Source of the DNA: a virus
Direction: 5' to 3' (one strand)
Length of the DNA stretch: 20,616 bases
IMG/VR virus record: IMGVR_UViG_3300034791_000344
Coordinates: 1 to 20,616 of that record
The position numbers and the translations under genes are program-made. Positions 1-8,030 of the stretch are shown in pieces. The first letter of the stretch is position 1; every line of letters starts with the position of its first letter. The notes under the pieces are model-generated. The model did not search any database, had not been told where the DNA came from, and worked only from the letters and a program-made list of their open reading frames with translations.

Positions 1-2667
1 GGAGCAAAAGGAGACCAGGGTGAAATAGGACCTCAGGGTTTAACCGGTGCGACTACTTCTAGATGGCAAGTTATACCTATTAATGCTAATAATAATCCTA
101 CTAATGAGTATGTTATACTTAAGCCTAAAGTATCAACAGACAACTACCATCCGGTAATATTCTTAGGGGATCAAGATTTTAATGAGGGTTCAAATGATAA
201 TGGAACCACAAACTTAAGATCTACATTAACAATTGGTAAACATGCAGTTGGTGGAGAAAGTCCTTCTGCAGAATTAGTTACATTTTGGCACGGCCAAAGA
301 ACTGGAACTTCAAATAATATAGCAATAACTCTTAGTACTTCTGAACAAACTAAAACAGTAGATAATATTGTTACTGATTGGACTAGATTTACATTAGCAG
401 AGACTTATGGTGTTAATTTAAATACAGATCCTGCAGAAATAATTGAGTATTTTGTAGAACTAGATAAATTTACTTTTAAATCTAGTGTTGCATTTGATGA
501 TATAACTAGTACATTTAAAGTACCTGGTACAAGTATCGATGTTACTGAACTAGAACCTGGTATGATTAGATATTTCGCTGATACTTTTTGGGGAGCTTTT
601 GAAGATGCCAACGGAAATGTTTCATGGATGGAATTCTGTACAGCACCATGTGGAGCTGGCAGTACGCCTGGAACCGTTGCCATAGCTGAGCAACCTGCAG
701 ATCTAAACCTAAACCAATACGGAGGACTAGTAGGTAATACTGTTGAGATATCCCCAAGTGGAGATTTAGATGTGGATCAGAACGGAGACCTTCTTGGGAT
801 CTATGGATGTACGGACAGCACACAAAAAAATTACGATCCAAATGCCACTATAGATGATGGTACATGTATAGCTTATATTTATGGTTGTACAGATCCTGCA
901 GCATTAAATTATTATCCAGGTGCAGATTTAGATGATGGTAATTGTTGTTATATCCAAGGATGTACGAATGCAAATGCCTCAAATTACAATTCGGAAGCAT
1001 GTATAGATGACGGTTCATGTGCTGGATTGGAAACAATCGAGTTTACTGGCGTAACATCTGGTGAATTTTCTAATATGACACATGCAGGTGGAACAGCTTA
1101 CGTGAGTTATGCTACAGGACCAACCGCAGGATTAATATTAAGTGCAAGTACTGTAACTGTACCTGCATGGGTAACGATAACATCATATCAAAACGCGAAC
1201 CTTGATCCGGAATTAACCTTTACGGTTATTGCCAACACGGCTGGAGCTAGATCAGGTGCTATTGTAATTACACACCCTAGCAATTCTGGAGTAACTGATA
1301 CATTGAGTTTATCTCAGGTATCTGATCCGGCATACTCCCTAGGATGTACAGATCCTAACGGAGATAATTACTCTGCAGAGGCAACGGAAGATGATGGAAG
1401 TTGTACTTATTGTGCTAATTTCTCTAAAGCATCCACCGGTGCAACTGACCCAACTACATGGGGTGGAGTCGATGGTACATTTACTATAACTGCAACTGGC
1501 GGTAGTAATAACTATGAATTTAGTGTTTACTTTGCATCTAACGACGCCCTTGCAAATCCAAATAACTTAGCAGCTGGAACATATTATGCAATTATTACGG
1601 ATGTAGGAGCTAATCCTTATGGAGGAGTTTATGGATGTACTGACAGGCATGATTTTACTTTGAGTAATCCTACAACTAATGCAACAACACTCGCTCCAGT
1701 ACCTACGTATAACTCGTTAATTGCAAATCCTGGGACTTTAAACGTAGATGAAGGAACTACGATTACATATACGATTGGAACCTCTGACGTACCAGACGGA
1801 ACTAAAGTATGGATAGACCTAACAGGAACTCACAATCAGGCTGATATTCTCGACGAGTCATCAGGAGCAGGAGCCGGATCTACTGATAGTACCGGCTGGG
1901 GTAGGGAAGTTACAATAAACAATAATACAGGTTCAGGTTCAATTACGATAACGAATGATGTGATATTAGAAGCTGGTATAAATGAAACTATTATAGCTAC
2001 ACTATGGCCAACAGATGGTTCTGGAAATGCAACAGGAGGCATATCTCTGGAAAGACGTATTAATGATACATCATTCCCATCGACTGCAACATTCACCGGA
2101 AACTATTCAGCAAATCCTGCGTGTACTCCTGCCACCGGACAAGGTACATGGGGAATATCATACAACGGGACACAATCAGATTTCATAACGAAAATGATTT
2201 CTGTAAATACAAACCAATTCATTAACTATGCTAGAGTCGAAAGTGCAAGCGCCGGAGGATGGGGTGCCGATAAAATATTATGGCGATTTGACTTGAATGG
2301 GCCAACTAATCAACATGGAACAAACTGTTTTCCTCCGTCACTTACATTCGCTAGCGGGTTTTCGAATACAGATAGAGATGTGATGACAATAAATGACACG
2401 TATTTAGATGTGGCATATACCCTCATAACTGATGGACTAACTTCACCTGCTGGACTAGATGCTTTTACTGGAAGTTCATGGATTAATGGAGCAAATCAAA
2501 CAGGACCGATATCAGGGCATAATGGCAATACTTGGACAGGAACTTATAGATTTACTAAACAACAATCAGGAAGTGGTACTATCGCTGTGGATGTACCAGT
2601 TACTGGGCCATACTCGACAACTGATATGTGGTATGTAAATCTGGACTTTACGAATACGAGATTATAG
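1..2667 (+). CDS. Tail fibre or adhesin-like surface protein, 5'-truncated
   Basis: The reading frame is open from base 1, so the true start lies upstream of the window; the ATG at 562 is internal. The 888 visible residues form a mosaic. First come six collagen-like G-x-y triplets (residues 1-18), then about 250 residues of unknown fold. Three 22-residue GCTD...DDGxC units follow (268-340). Residues about 343-440 are BACON/Ig-like, with an 'ANTAGARSGAIVIT' strand pair and a terminal 'LSLSQ'. A fourth GCTD unit sits at 447-468. An SprB-like repeat spans about 470-557 ('GTFTITATGG...NLAAGTYYAIITD...FTLSNP'). A Calx-beta-like segment spans about 570-680 ('LNVDEGTTITYTIGT'), and the C-terminal domain is unrecognised. 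Collagen-like triplets are common in phage fibres; the other modules are typical of Bacteroidota secreted proteins. I infer a receptor-binding or cell-surface-adhering virion protein. The exact virion position is unknown. Confidence 0.75.
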   Translation, partial: GAKGDQGEIGPQGLTGATTSRWQVIPINANNNPTNEYVILKPKVSTDNYHPVIFLGDQDFNEGSNDNGTTNLRSTLTIGKHAVGGESPSAELVTFWHGQRTGTSNNIAITLSTSEQTKTVDNIVTDWTRFTLAETYGVNLNTDPAEIIEYFVELDKFTFKSSVAFDDITSTFKVPGTSIDVTELEPGMIRYFADTFWGAFEDANGNVSWMEFCTAPCGAGSTPGTVAIAEQPADLNLNQYGGLVGNTVEISPSGDLDVDQNGDLLGIYGCTDSTQKNYDPNATIDDGTCIAYIYGCTDPAALNYYPGADLDDGNCCYIQGCTNANASNYNSEACIDDGSCAGLETIEFTGVTSGEFSNMTHAGGTAYVSYATGPTAGLILSASTVTVPAWVTITSYQNANLDPELTFTVIANTAGARSGAIVITHPSNSGVTDTLSLSQVSDPAYSLGCTDPNGDNYSAEATEDDGSCTYCANFSKASTGATDPTTWGGVDGTFTITATGGSNNYEFSVYFASNDALANPNNLAAGTYYAIITDVGANPYGGVYGCTDRHDFTLSNPTTNATTLAPVPTYNSLIANPGTLNVDEGTTITYTIGTSDVPDGTKVWIDLTGTHNQADILDESSGAGAGSTDSTGWGREVTINNNTGSGSITITNDVILEAGINETIIATLWPTDGSGNATGGISLERRINDTSFPSTATFTGNYSANPACTPATGQGTWGISYNGTQSDFITKMISVNTNQFINYARVESASAGGWGADKILWRFDLNGPTNQHGTNCFPPSLTFASGFSNTDRDVMTINDTYLDVAYTLITDGLTSPAGLDAFTGSSWINGANQTGPISGHNGNTWTGTYRFTKQQSGSGTIAVDVPVTGPYSTTDMWYVNLDFTNTRL
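802..1020 (+). repeat. Three GCTD/DDGxC cysteine repeats
   Basis: Three units of exactly 66 bases (22 residues) lie at 802-867, 880-945 and 955-1020. Each runs from Y/Q-G-C-T-(D/N), through a central N-Y, to D-D-G-x-C. The DNA copies have diverged while the protein pattern is kept, which argues for selection on the protein and not recent duplication. The Asp pair plus flanking cysteines suggests a small disulphide-closed, possibly calcium-binding loop. That role is inferred. A fourth copy lies at 1339-1404, beyond the BACON-like domain. Confidence 0.85.
1339..1404 (+). repeat. Fourth GCTD/DDGxC repeat unit
   Basis: This is a 22-residue unit beginning L-G-C-T-D-P and ending D-D-G-S-C, the same length as the three upstream copies. 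It separates the BACON-like domain from the SprB-like domain, so these units look like inter-domain linkers. Confidence 0.85.
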
Positions 2668-2694
2668 TGAAATAATAGTAATGGAATTTAAATT

Positions 2695-3507
2695 ATGGTA
2701 AATAAGATAAAAGATATATTTTCGAACAAGACTCTAGTGATGTTTATCGCCGGGGCTCTTTTCGTTATGTTGTTTCTTAGACAATGTAATAGTATTGAGA
2801 ACTTAAAACAAGACGTTAAACTAGCACAAGAAGATGCTGGTAGGCAACTTAATAACTTTAAGGCTTCTCAAGATTCTATTACTATATTAAGAAATGATAA
2901 TGGCGATCAGCTTGCTCAAATTAGATCGTATGAATTCGATCTTTCAGATATGCAATCTACTCAAAGTGATTTAACTAAAAAGTACAAAAGAGCTTTAGCT
3001 CTAAACAAAGACTTAAAAGATGTTAATTCATTAATATCTGCAAATCTAGAGATTAAAGACACATTAGATGTAACAACTACTACTGAATCAGTTGGGACAG
3101 ATACAACTAAAATTACATTTGAGGCTAATAATGATTTTGGCAACGGTAACTCAAGATTCTTATCTGGGTTTTCCACAGTTAAATATGATACTATGTTTAG
3201 CGAATTCAAAGTATTAGAAACTCAATTTGATTTAACACAAACACTAAGCCTAATGGCTGCAATTGAAAATGTAAACGGGGCTGATAGATTAAAGTTATCG
3301 ACAAGCTATCCTGGATTAGTGATTAAAGATATTGAAAACATAAACTTAGTTAATAGTAGATTAAACAGAAAGGACCAAAAGAAATCTAGATGGATGGTTG
3401 GTTTTGGAGTTGGATATGGTATTAACTTAAATAACAATCAAGTGATTAGTACAGGCCCTTCCATCGGAGTAGGATTATATTGGTCACCTAAATTTTTACA
3501 ATTTTAA
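2695..3507 (+). CDS. Membrane-anchored coiled-coil protein with C-terminal beta hairpin
   Basis: The protein has 270 residues. A single hydrophobic segment at about 12-30 ('LVMFIAGALFVMLFL') follows a Lys-rich N-terminus, as expected for an inner-membrane anchor. A long polar helical region (about 33-115) with heptad-like spacing follows and is probably a coiled coil. The C-terminus has two short beta strands rich in Gly and aromatic residues ('VGFGVGYGINL' and 'SIGVGLYW') and ends in Phe, as many outer-membrane beta proteins do. The preceding Cys ('LRQC') is a poor lipobox. I do not recognise the family with confidence. The layout of inner-membrane anchor, rod and outer-membrane-like end would fit a spanin-type lysis protein or an envelope-spanning factor, but no lysis gene is visible nearby. 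The leader lacks a Shine-Dalgarno site. Confidence 0.6.
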   Translation: MVNKIKDIFSNKTLVMFIAGALFVMLFLRQCNSIENLKQDVKLAQEDAGRQLNNFKASQDSITILRNDNGDQLAQIRSYEFDLSDMQSTQSDLTKKYKRALALNKDLKDVNSLISANLEIKDTLDVTTTTESVGTDTTKITFEANNDFGNGNSRFLSGFSTVKYDTMFSEFKVLETQFDLTQTLSLMAAIENVNGADRLKLSTSYPGLVIKDIENINLVNSRLNRKDQKKSRWMVGFGVGYGINLNNNQVISTGPSIGVGLYWSPKFLQF

Positions 3508-3510
3508 GAC

Positions 3511-5604
3511 ATGGCTGAATCTTCAAGATATTTTAGAATAGACCAAGACATACTACTTGAGTTTATATACCACGACCAAGGCGATCAAGAGAAGTATCGT
3601 ATCGAGGTAGATGATAATGGTAGTGAGGTTAAATTCCTAGACACTATAAAAGGTGACTCTTCAAGCACTAGACACTTAATTTCAGAACTGGGAAGTGCGG
3701 TGGTTAACTTTGACGTAACTGTTATGTCAGGTTATATTGCAGTTGAAAACTTTGCTGCTAGGACTTTATTAATGCAGAATGGAAAGACTTACAAGTTTGA
3801 TTTAAGTGCTTTGCCACAGCCTGAATTATTTGCAATCAGCGATAGCTTAGGGGTTTATTCGTACTCTGCTATTACTAATATTGCTGAGTATACTCCGGTA
3901 ATGAACGGAACAGCATCATATACATACCCTAATTTAATTGGCGGTAAAGCAATTGTCGATACAAGAGCTAATCCTTTATTTGCAACACCTGATGAGGAAA
4001 CAGGAAACGATATTAACCAGACAATCGGCCGATACCATGCAATAAACGTACCGGGTAATGATAGAACTAAATATGCTTTATTAGGATATGATTCTACTGG
4101 GTACTACGAACAACAAAATTTTATTAATAATTCACTTGATTGGACAGGTTCTAGAGAAGACGATCTATTAAACTACCAAACAGATGCAACTGCTAATATT
4201 AACTTTATCTTATACGATACAGTTAGGTTACACTTAAAATCTGGTTTTAGTTTTGCAGCAAGAGGATATGAAGGATTTCTATTTGAAGTTAGTACAGAAA
4301 GAACTACTAGAATTAAAAACTACTTAACACAATTAGTTTATTTGAATCAAAGTAATTATGAGCTTTCAAATCCTAAGCCTTTTATTTTAGGGGAAACTCT
4401 TTGGTCTAAATATATTAATATTAAGATACCGAGTATTGTTGGTCAGAATTCAGAATTTGATGACAGATTTTATGGGGATGGAACTATAGGTTCTAGCGAT
4501 AAAAACCCATTTAGTAATTATGGTGTTAGTTTTAAATTATTAGATAAGTTAGAAACCAAATCCGGCTATGATTACGTTTATACTGGAGAAGAAAATACAT
4601 TTACAGTTGCAAGAGAAGATGAGTTTGCTGATTTTACAGTAGTAGTAGAAGATGCCAACGATGGGGATTACTTTAAAATATATGGTGAAAAGGATAATTC
4701 ACTTTCAGGATTTGAAGGACATATTTTAAATAGAATAAGTACTTCGTCTGATGATATTGTAGTTATTTTTGACGTAGATGTATTTGAACAAGTAGGTACA
4801 TCGTTTATTAAAACTACTCAAAATACGTTTACTCAATACGAAGACTTTAGTACTCCGGTTACTTTTAGACCAGTGATTACAAATGCAAATGTTGCAGTTA
4901 GTTTCTCAATTGATGTAACTATGAGAATCTACAACCAAACTGATAATAGTCAAATTACTAAAAAGGCATCGCTTACAGTGAATCAAGCTGCTAGATATGG
5001 TAAAAGACTACAGGCACTTAAAATTGATAGCCCAAATATATTAACAGAGGTTTACAATGTATTGCCTAGTTTAACTTCTAACAAAACAATATCTGGTTTT
5101 ATTACAGATAATTTACCTAGAACTGTAAAATACGTACCTACATTTATTGAAAGATATAATGTTATCGCGTCTAGCAGCAGGGTTGATTTAACCAATATAG
5201 GATCTGGATCTGGCAGTGGAGCTGGCATTAATGAAATGATAGCGGATGTTGAAGATATAGAAACTGGTGAATTTGTAAATGAAGGTGATTTAACTATTAC
5301 AATACCTCCATTTGCAACTTACATAAAGTTTGTAATTGCTAAAAAGAGAGGTGATGATTTTGAATACATTTCTTTTGAAAATACTGAATTAGTGATCTTA
5401 ACGTTTAACGACGGTAAAACTAAATTAAAGTTTAACCATGTATATAATAAAGATATTGACATGGGACAAGGTGAAGTCTTGTTTAAGATTAATGAACCTA
5501 ACGCTGTCTCTATTAGAGGTATGCAGAAGAATACATTCTATATTAGCATTGATAACGGACAAGATGAGACAATGGTTACTAAAGGTAAATTCATAAATAA
5601 CTAA
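3511..5604 (+). CDS. Probable virion structural protein, unknown family
   Basis: This 697-residue protein starts three bases after the previous stop, and its own stop overlaps the next start (TAATG), so it is co-transcribed with and probably translationally coupled to the tail-tube-like gene. It is mostly predicted beta: alternating hydrophobic residues and many Asp, Asn, Ser and Thr, with no signal peptide or membrane segment. A Gly/Ser linker ('GSGSGSGAG', about residues 567-575) separates a large N-terminal part from a C-terminal domain of about 120 residues. No catalytic motif is visible. Position between a fibre-like gene and a tail-tube-like gene suggests a tail or baseplate component. 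That role is inferred from context only. Confidence 0.6.
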   Translation: MAESSRYFRIDQDILLEFIYHDQGDQEKYRIEVDDNGSEVKFLDTIKGDSSSTRHLISELGSAVVNFDVTVMSGYIAVENFAARTLLMQNGKTYKFDLSALPQPELFAISDSLGVYSYSAITNIAEYTPVMNGTASYTYPNLIGGKAIVDTRANPLFATPDEETGNDINQTIGRYHAINVPGNDRTKYALLGYDSTGYYEQQNFINNSLDWTGSREDDLLNYQTDATANINFILYDTVRLHLKSGFSFAARGYEGFLFEVSTERTTRIKNYLTQLVYLNQSNYELSNPKPFILGETLWSKYINIKIPSIVGQNSEFDDRFYGDGTIGSSDKNPFSNYGVSFKLLDKLETKSGYDYVYTGEENTFTVAREDEFADFTVVVEDANDGDYFKIYGEKDNSLSGFEGHILNRISTSSDDIVVIFDVDVFEQVGTSFIKTTQNTFTQYEDFSTPVTFRPVITNANVAVSFSIDVTMRIYNQTDNSQITKKASLTVNQAARYGKRLQALKIDSPNILTEVYNVLPSLTSNKTISGFITDNLPRTVKYVPTFIERYNVIASSSRVDLTNIGSGSGSGAGINEMIADVEDIETGEFVNEGDLTITIPPFATYIKFVIAKKRGDDFEYISFENTELVILTFNDGKTKLKFNHVYNKDIDMGQGEVLFKINEPNAVSIRGMQKNTFYISIDNGQDETMVTKGKFINN

Positions 5605-6155
5605 TGATATTAAATAGTAGAAATAATTCATTTGATTTTAGATTTCCTAGAAAGTTTATACCTCAGGAAGTTGCAAACAAATACAAAGCGTATTTAAACA
5701 AGACCCCTGGTAATCTTTTAGCTGAGCCTATTGACGTGATTAATTATTCAATACAAGGAGTTAATATACCTGGTGTTGCATTTGATCCAATTACTCAAGC
5801 AGATAATGATGGTACTACAAGAAGCCACAGAGGAGCAGTACCAATCCAAAATACAATATCTAGAGAATTCACAGTAACTATGCAGTTATTAGATGGTTTT
5901 ATTAATTATTGGATAATGATGGACACTCTACTTTATTACTATGCTAGGACAACAAAGGAGCCTTATATTGAACCAATGACTTTAAGAATATTAGATGCAG
6001 AAGGAAGTTCAGTAGCATATATGGAATTTAATAAAATAATAATGAACTCTATTAATGAGTTAAACTTAAATATGGCAGAGAATGCAGCAGACTTTAATAC
6101 GTTTGAATGTACGTTCGTTTACAATAAGCTAGATTTAAGGTTAGAAATAGACTGA
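5604..6155 (+). CDS. Tail-tube-like protein (T4 gp19 / tube-initiator family)
   Basis: The protein has 183 residues; T4 gp19 has about 163. Visible features fit the tail-tube/baseplate-tube fold. 'IQGVNIPGVAFDPI' lies near the N-terminal third. A central aromatic helix follows ('FINYWIMMDTLLYYYA'). The C-terminal strand pair reads '...MNSINELNLNMAENAADF' followed by 'NTFECTFVYNKLDL', which resembles the closing tube strands of gp19-type proteins. The start overlaps the upstream stop by one base. It could be the main tail tube or a specialised tube-like baseplate protein (gp48/gp54 role); length favours the former, and the lack of an adjacent sheath gene in the window leaves this open. Confidence 0.55.
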   Translation: MILNSRNNSFDFRFPRKFIPQEVANKYKAYLNKTPGNLLAEPIDVINYSIQGVNIPGVAFDPITQADNDGTTRSHRGAVPIQNTISREFTVTMQLLDGFINYWIMMDTLLYYYARTTKEPYIEPMTLRILDAEGSSVAYMEFNKIIMNSINELNLNMAENAADFNTFECTFVYNKLDLRLEID

Positions 6156-6165
6156 TATATAACCT

Positions 6166-6543
6166 ATGAAAGATATTAAAACATTCAACACGTACTTAGT
6201 AGAGCAACAGCTTACAGAAACTGACATGCAATTATTGCAAGAAGGTTTGCAATCCGAATGGACTACTGAATTAGAAGACAAAGTAGATCTTGCTCTTGAG
6301 CAGTTTGTACAACAATACCAAAACGAAGATGGTACATTTGAATTAGATAGATTAGAAGAAGCTTTTTTAAATGAAGGTCTTTTAGGTTCTATCTTTGGTG
6401 GTTTAGCTGGATTTGCTCTAGGTAAATCAGTTGGTAAAGTTATTTGTAAAGTACTAGGTATTCAAAAAGGTATCTTCTACGATTTATTAACCTCCCGTTT
6501 AGTTGGTGCTGCTTTAGGTGCTGCGATGGGTAAAAGAATCTAA
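6166..6543 (+). CDS. Small glycine-zipper protein with capsid-targeting-like N-terminus
   Basis: The protein has 125 residues. It opens with 'MKDIKTFNTYLVE', a tag shared with several downstream genes and resembling the T4 internal-protein capsid-targeting sequence with a protease site after L-V-E. An acidic helical middle follows (about 20-75). The C-terminal 50 residues are hydrophobic with repeated small-residue spacing ('GSIFGGLAGFALGKSVGKVI' and 'VGAALGAAMGKRI'), a glycine-zipper pattern that could insert in a membrane. The protein may be packaged in the head and act in the host envelope on entry, or be a prohead core component. No enzyme motif is seen. The gene's 3' end overlaps the proposed start of the next gene. 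Confidence 0.6.
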   Translation: MKDIKTFNTYLVEQQLTETDMQLLQEGLQSEWTTELEDKVDLALEQFVQQYQNEDGTFELDRLEEAFLNEGLLGSIFGGLAGFALGKSVGKVICKVLGIQKGIFYDLLTSRLVGAALGAAMGKRI

Positions 6544-7219
6544 TTTGAATTTAGTTACAGTTGACTTCTCGCTTAATTCCCCTGGTATATGTGTCTGGCA
6601 GTCTGATACGAATGAATATCACTTTATCTCCTATATTAAAGCTGGTTCAGGAACAAAAGCCGAACAAAAAAGACAAGAAGAAATAAGTCTATTTAAAGAC
6701 GTTACTCTTGTACACCAACCTGACTGGAAATCTTCAGTAGGTGATTACTCCAAAAACGAATTTGCAAAGATTAAAAGATATATCCAAACAGCGGATGATA
6801 TTATTAATTTAATCATAGGCATAACAAATACTAAGAAGGATTATCATATAGCATTCGAGGGAACATCGTATGGTTCTAAGATGGGAACTAATAATATGAT
6901 TGACATGGCAGCAGGAGCTGCAATCCTAAAAGAACAAATGATATCACAACTCGAGGTCAAAAATTTACTGACCGTTGCACCCACAACTATTAAGAAGCAT
7001 GCAGGTAAAGGTAATATGAATAAGTTAGCTCTTTGGGTAGCCTTTTTAAATAATATAGTAGATAGTCCAGAGTTAGCTCAGTCTCCTTTATTTAAGTATT
7101 GTGTAAATGAAATAGGTGATGAGGTTAAGAAGGTTCCAAAACCATTTGACGATCTAGTCGATGCTTGGTTCCTTAATCATTATTTGCTTCAGCAACTTGG
7201 GGAAAATTTGCCGGACTAA
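6518..7219 (+). CDS. RuvC-like Holliday junction resolvase / RNase H-fold nuclease
   Basis: The protein has 233 residues, against about 170 for bacterial RuvC. It shows the acidic constellation of the RuvC superfamily in order: strand 1 'LVTVDFSLNSPGICVW' with Asp16, then 'IAFEGTSYG' with Glu114, then 'PTTIKKHAGKGNMNK' resembling the RuvC pre-catalytic helix, then 'FDDLVDAWFLNHY' with Asp211, Asp212 and Asp215. The expected activity is metal-dependent cleavage of branched DNA before or during packaging. The ATG at 6518 overlaps the upstream gene by 26 bases; a TTG at 6545, just before strand 1, is an alternative start that would remove the overlap. T4 itself uses the unrelated endonuclease VII (gp49) for this job. 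Confidence 0.7.
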   Translation: MLRWVKESNLNLVTVDFSLNSPGICVWQSDTNEYHFISYIKAGSGTKAEQKRQEEISLFKDVTLVHQPDWKSSVGDYSKNEFAKIKRYIQTADDIINLIIGITNTKKDYHIAFEGTSYGSKMGTNNMIDMAAGAAILKEQMISQLEVKNLLTVAPTTIKKHAGKGNMNKLALWVAFLNNIVDSPELAQSPLFKYCVNEIGDEVKKVPKPFDDLVDAWFLNHYLLQQLGENLPD

Positions 7220-7287
7220 CCAGAGATCTTTTTCTGCTTCAAGCCGCGCCAGCACCAGATCTGCTAACCAAGTCTCTGCTTCAAGCC
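7216..7287 (+). repeat. Imperfect direct repeat, ctaacca...ctgcttcaagcc
   Basis: Two units each begin with CTAACCA (7216-7222 and 7264-7270) and end with the identical 13-mer TCTGCTTCAAGCC (7233-7245 and 7275-7287). AGATCT occurs within the first unit and again between the two. A third partial copy begins at TAACCA, 7296-7301. The function is unknown; candidates are a protein-binding region or part of a structured RNA. Confidence 0.6.
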
Positions 7288-7536
7288 CCTTTCTGTAACC
7301 ATCTCAGCCAGACACTTATCTTTCTTTGGCGTTAAAGACATAACTTATATGCGACTATGGAGAAAAGGTTTCAAAAAGGTTCAACAAATCTCAATCTTTT
7401 TTTTTATATAGCTGAGAAAGGGTCCATTTTAGCGACCAATATACTCTTACTATTACGCAAAGTATTAACATAATATCTAGAAACAAAACGAAATAACGAT
7501 ATATAATAAGTATAAAAATCAAACGTTATCAATAAT
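7220..7536. other. Gene-free stretch with C-rich block and AT-rich downstream half
   Basis: This is the longest gene-free stretch in the window. By direct count, bases 7221-7320 hold 35 C and 15 G (50% G+C), strongly C-skewed, while the surrounding genes are AT-rich and purine-rich on the + strand. The block contains an imperfect repeat (separate entry). A nine-T run follows at 7397-7405, then AT-rich sequence with 'TATAAT' at 7502-7507 and 'TATAAAAA' at 7511-7518, some 20-35 bases before the next ATG. I see no tRNA cloverleaf and no convincing ORF. It is a plausible transcription boundary between the virion block and the replication block. Confidence 0.5.
7502..7518 (+). promoter_or_regulatory. 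Possible AT-rich promoter element
   Basis: TATAAT (7502-7507) and TATAAAAA (7511-7518) lie 20-35 bases upstream of the ATG at 7537, directly after the gene-free stretch. TATAAAAA resembles the T4 late promoter core TATAAATA. I see no clear -35 element and no Bacteroidota-type TAnnTTTG, so this is a weak call based on position. Confidence 0.2.
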
Positions 7537-7728
7537 ATGTTAGTAACTGCAGAATACCTTCGTCTTGCTACGATCCTACACAAAATGGTGTTAAACAACC
7601 AGATTACGTCTAATGAACGTGAGGCGTTGTTACACAAATCAGGGCTGATTAAGCTAGAGGATAATAGATGGAAGGAACCTGAAGGAGCTGTATTAACGAT
7701 GAACAATTATTCTAACGAAGAGCAATAG
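7537..7728 (+). CDS. Small hypothetical protein
   Basis: The predicted product has 63 residues and is likely helical at the N-terminus ('AEYLRLATILHKMVLNNQI') with a charged tail ('LIKLEDNRWKEPEG'). It is one base upstream of the next gene and follows the long gene-free stretch, so it is probably the first gene of the replication transcript. No family is recognised. The tight spacing and + strand orientation support it as real. A longer open frame on the opposite strand (7404-7706) is considered its shadow. Confidence 0.5.
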   Translation: MLVTAEYLRLATILHKMVLNNQITSNEREALLHKSGLIKLEDNRWKEPEGAVLTMNNYSNEEQ

Positions 7729-7729
7729 T

Positions 7730-7957
7730 ATGCATACCACTACGTGTAAAGTATTTAATATTATTAATGAGTCTCCAGACGAGCCATTAGAACTTCAATA
7801 CACACCATGTAGTAATGGCATTGCATCGGGTTACACCGTTGTCTCGGGAACAATAACAATGTGTTCTTATGTTGAACCCTATATAACTTCTGGTTCTGGA
7901 TCTGTAAAAAGAATCCATGACGCTGAGTTAAAAGGAATTGGCGAACCACAAAGTTAA
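7730..7957 (+). CDS. Small hypothetical protein
   Basis: The product has 75 residues and starts one base after the preceding stop (TAGTATG). It is rich in Ser, Thr, Gly and Cys and probably beta ('YTVVSGTITMCSYVEPYI'), with three cysteines and no membrane segment or signal peptide. No family is recognised. The context, between a gene-free boundary and the ssDNA-binding protein gene, gives little clue to function. Confidence 0.5.
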   Translation: MHTTTCKVFNIINESPDEPLELQYTPCSNGIASGYTVVSGTITMCSYVEPYITSGSGSVKRIHDAELKGIGEPQS

Positions 7958-8030
7958 ATATGAATTTAGTTTGAAACTATTGATTATTATACCACTATAA
8001 GGAACTGAAAGACATTAAAGTATTTCAATT

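Noticed and set aside
562-2667. ATG at 562 as the start of the fibre gene
   Set aside because: The same frame is open back to base 1 and encodes collagen-like triplets, so the ATG is internal and the gene is truncated by the window edge.
6154-6162. Recurrent ATATATAA near gene boundaries (6154, 7499, 12189, 16868) as a promoter
   Set aside because: Spacing to the next ATG varies from 4 to about 40 bases and such strings are expected by chance in this composition.
7220-7340. Possible tRNA, because TTCAAGCC resembles a T-loop
   Set aside because: No flanking T-stem, acceptor stem or anticodon arm can be formed on either strand.
7386-7420. Factor-independent terminator at the nine-T run
   Set aside because: The only flanking pairing, TCTCA with TGAGA, encloses the T run instead of preceding it, and no GC-rich stem lies upstream.
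7404-7706. 100-codon open frame on the - strand
   Set aside because: It covers the AT-rich leader and the antisense of the small gene at 7537, with no family features and opposite orientation to all neighbours.
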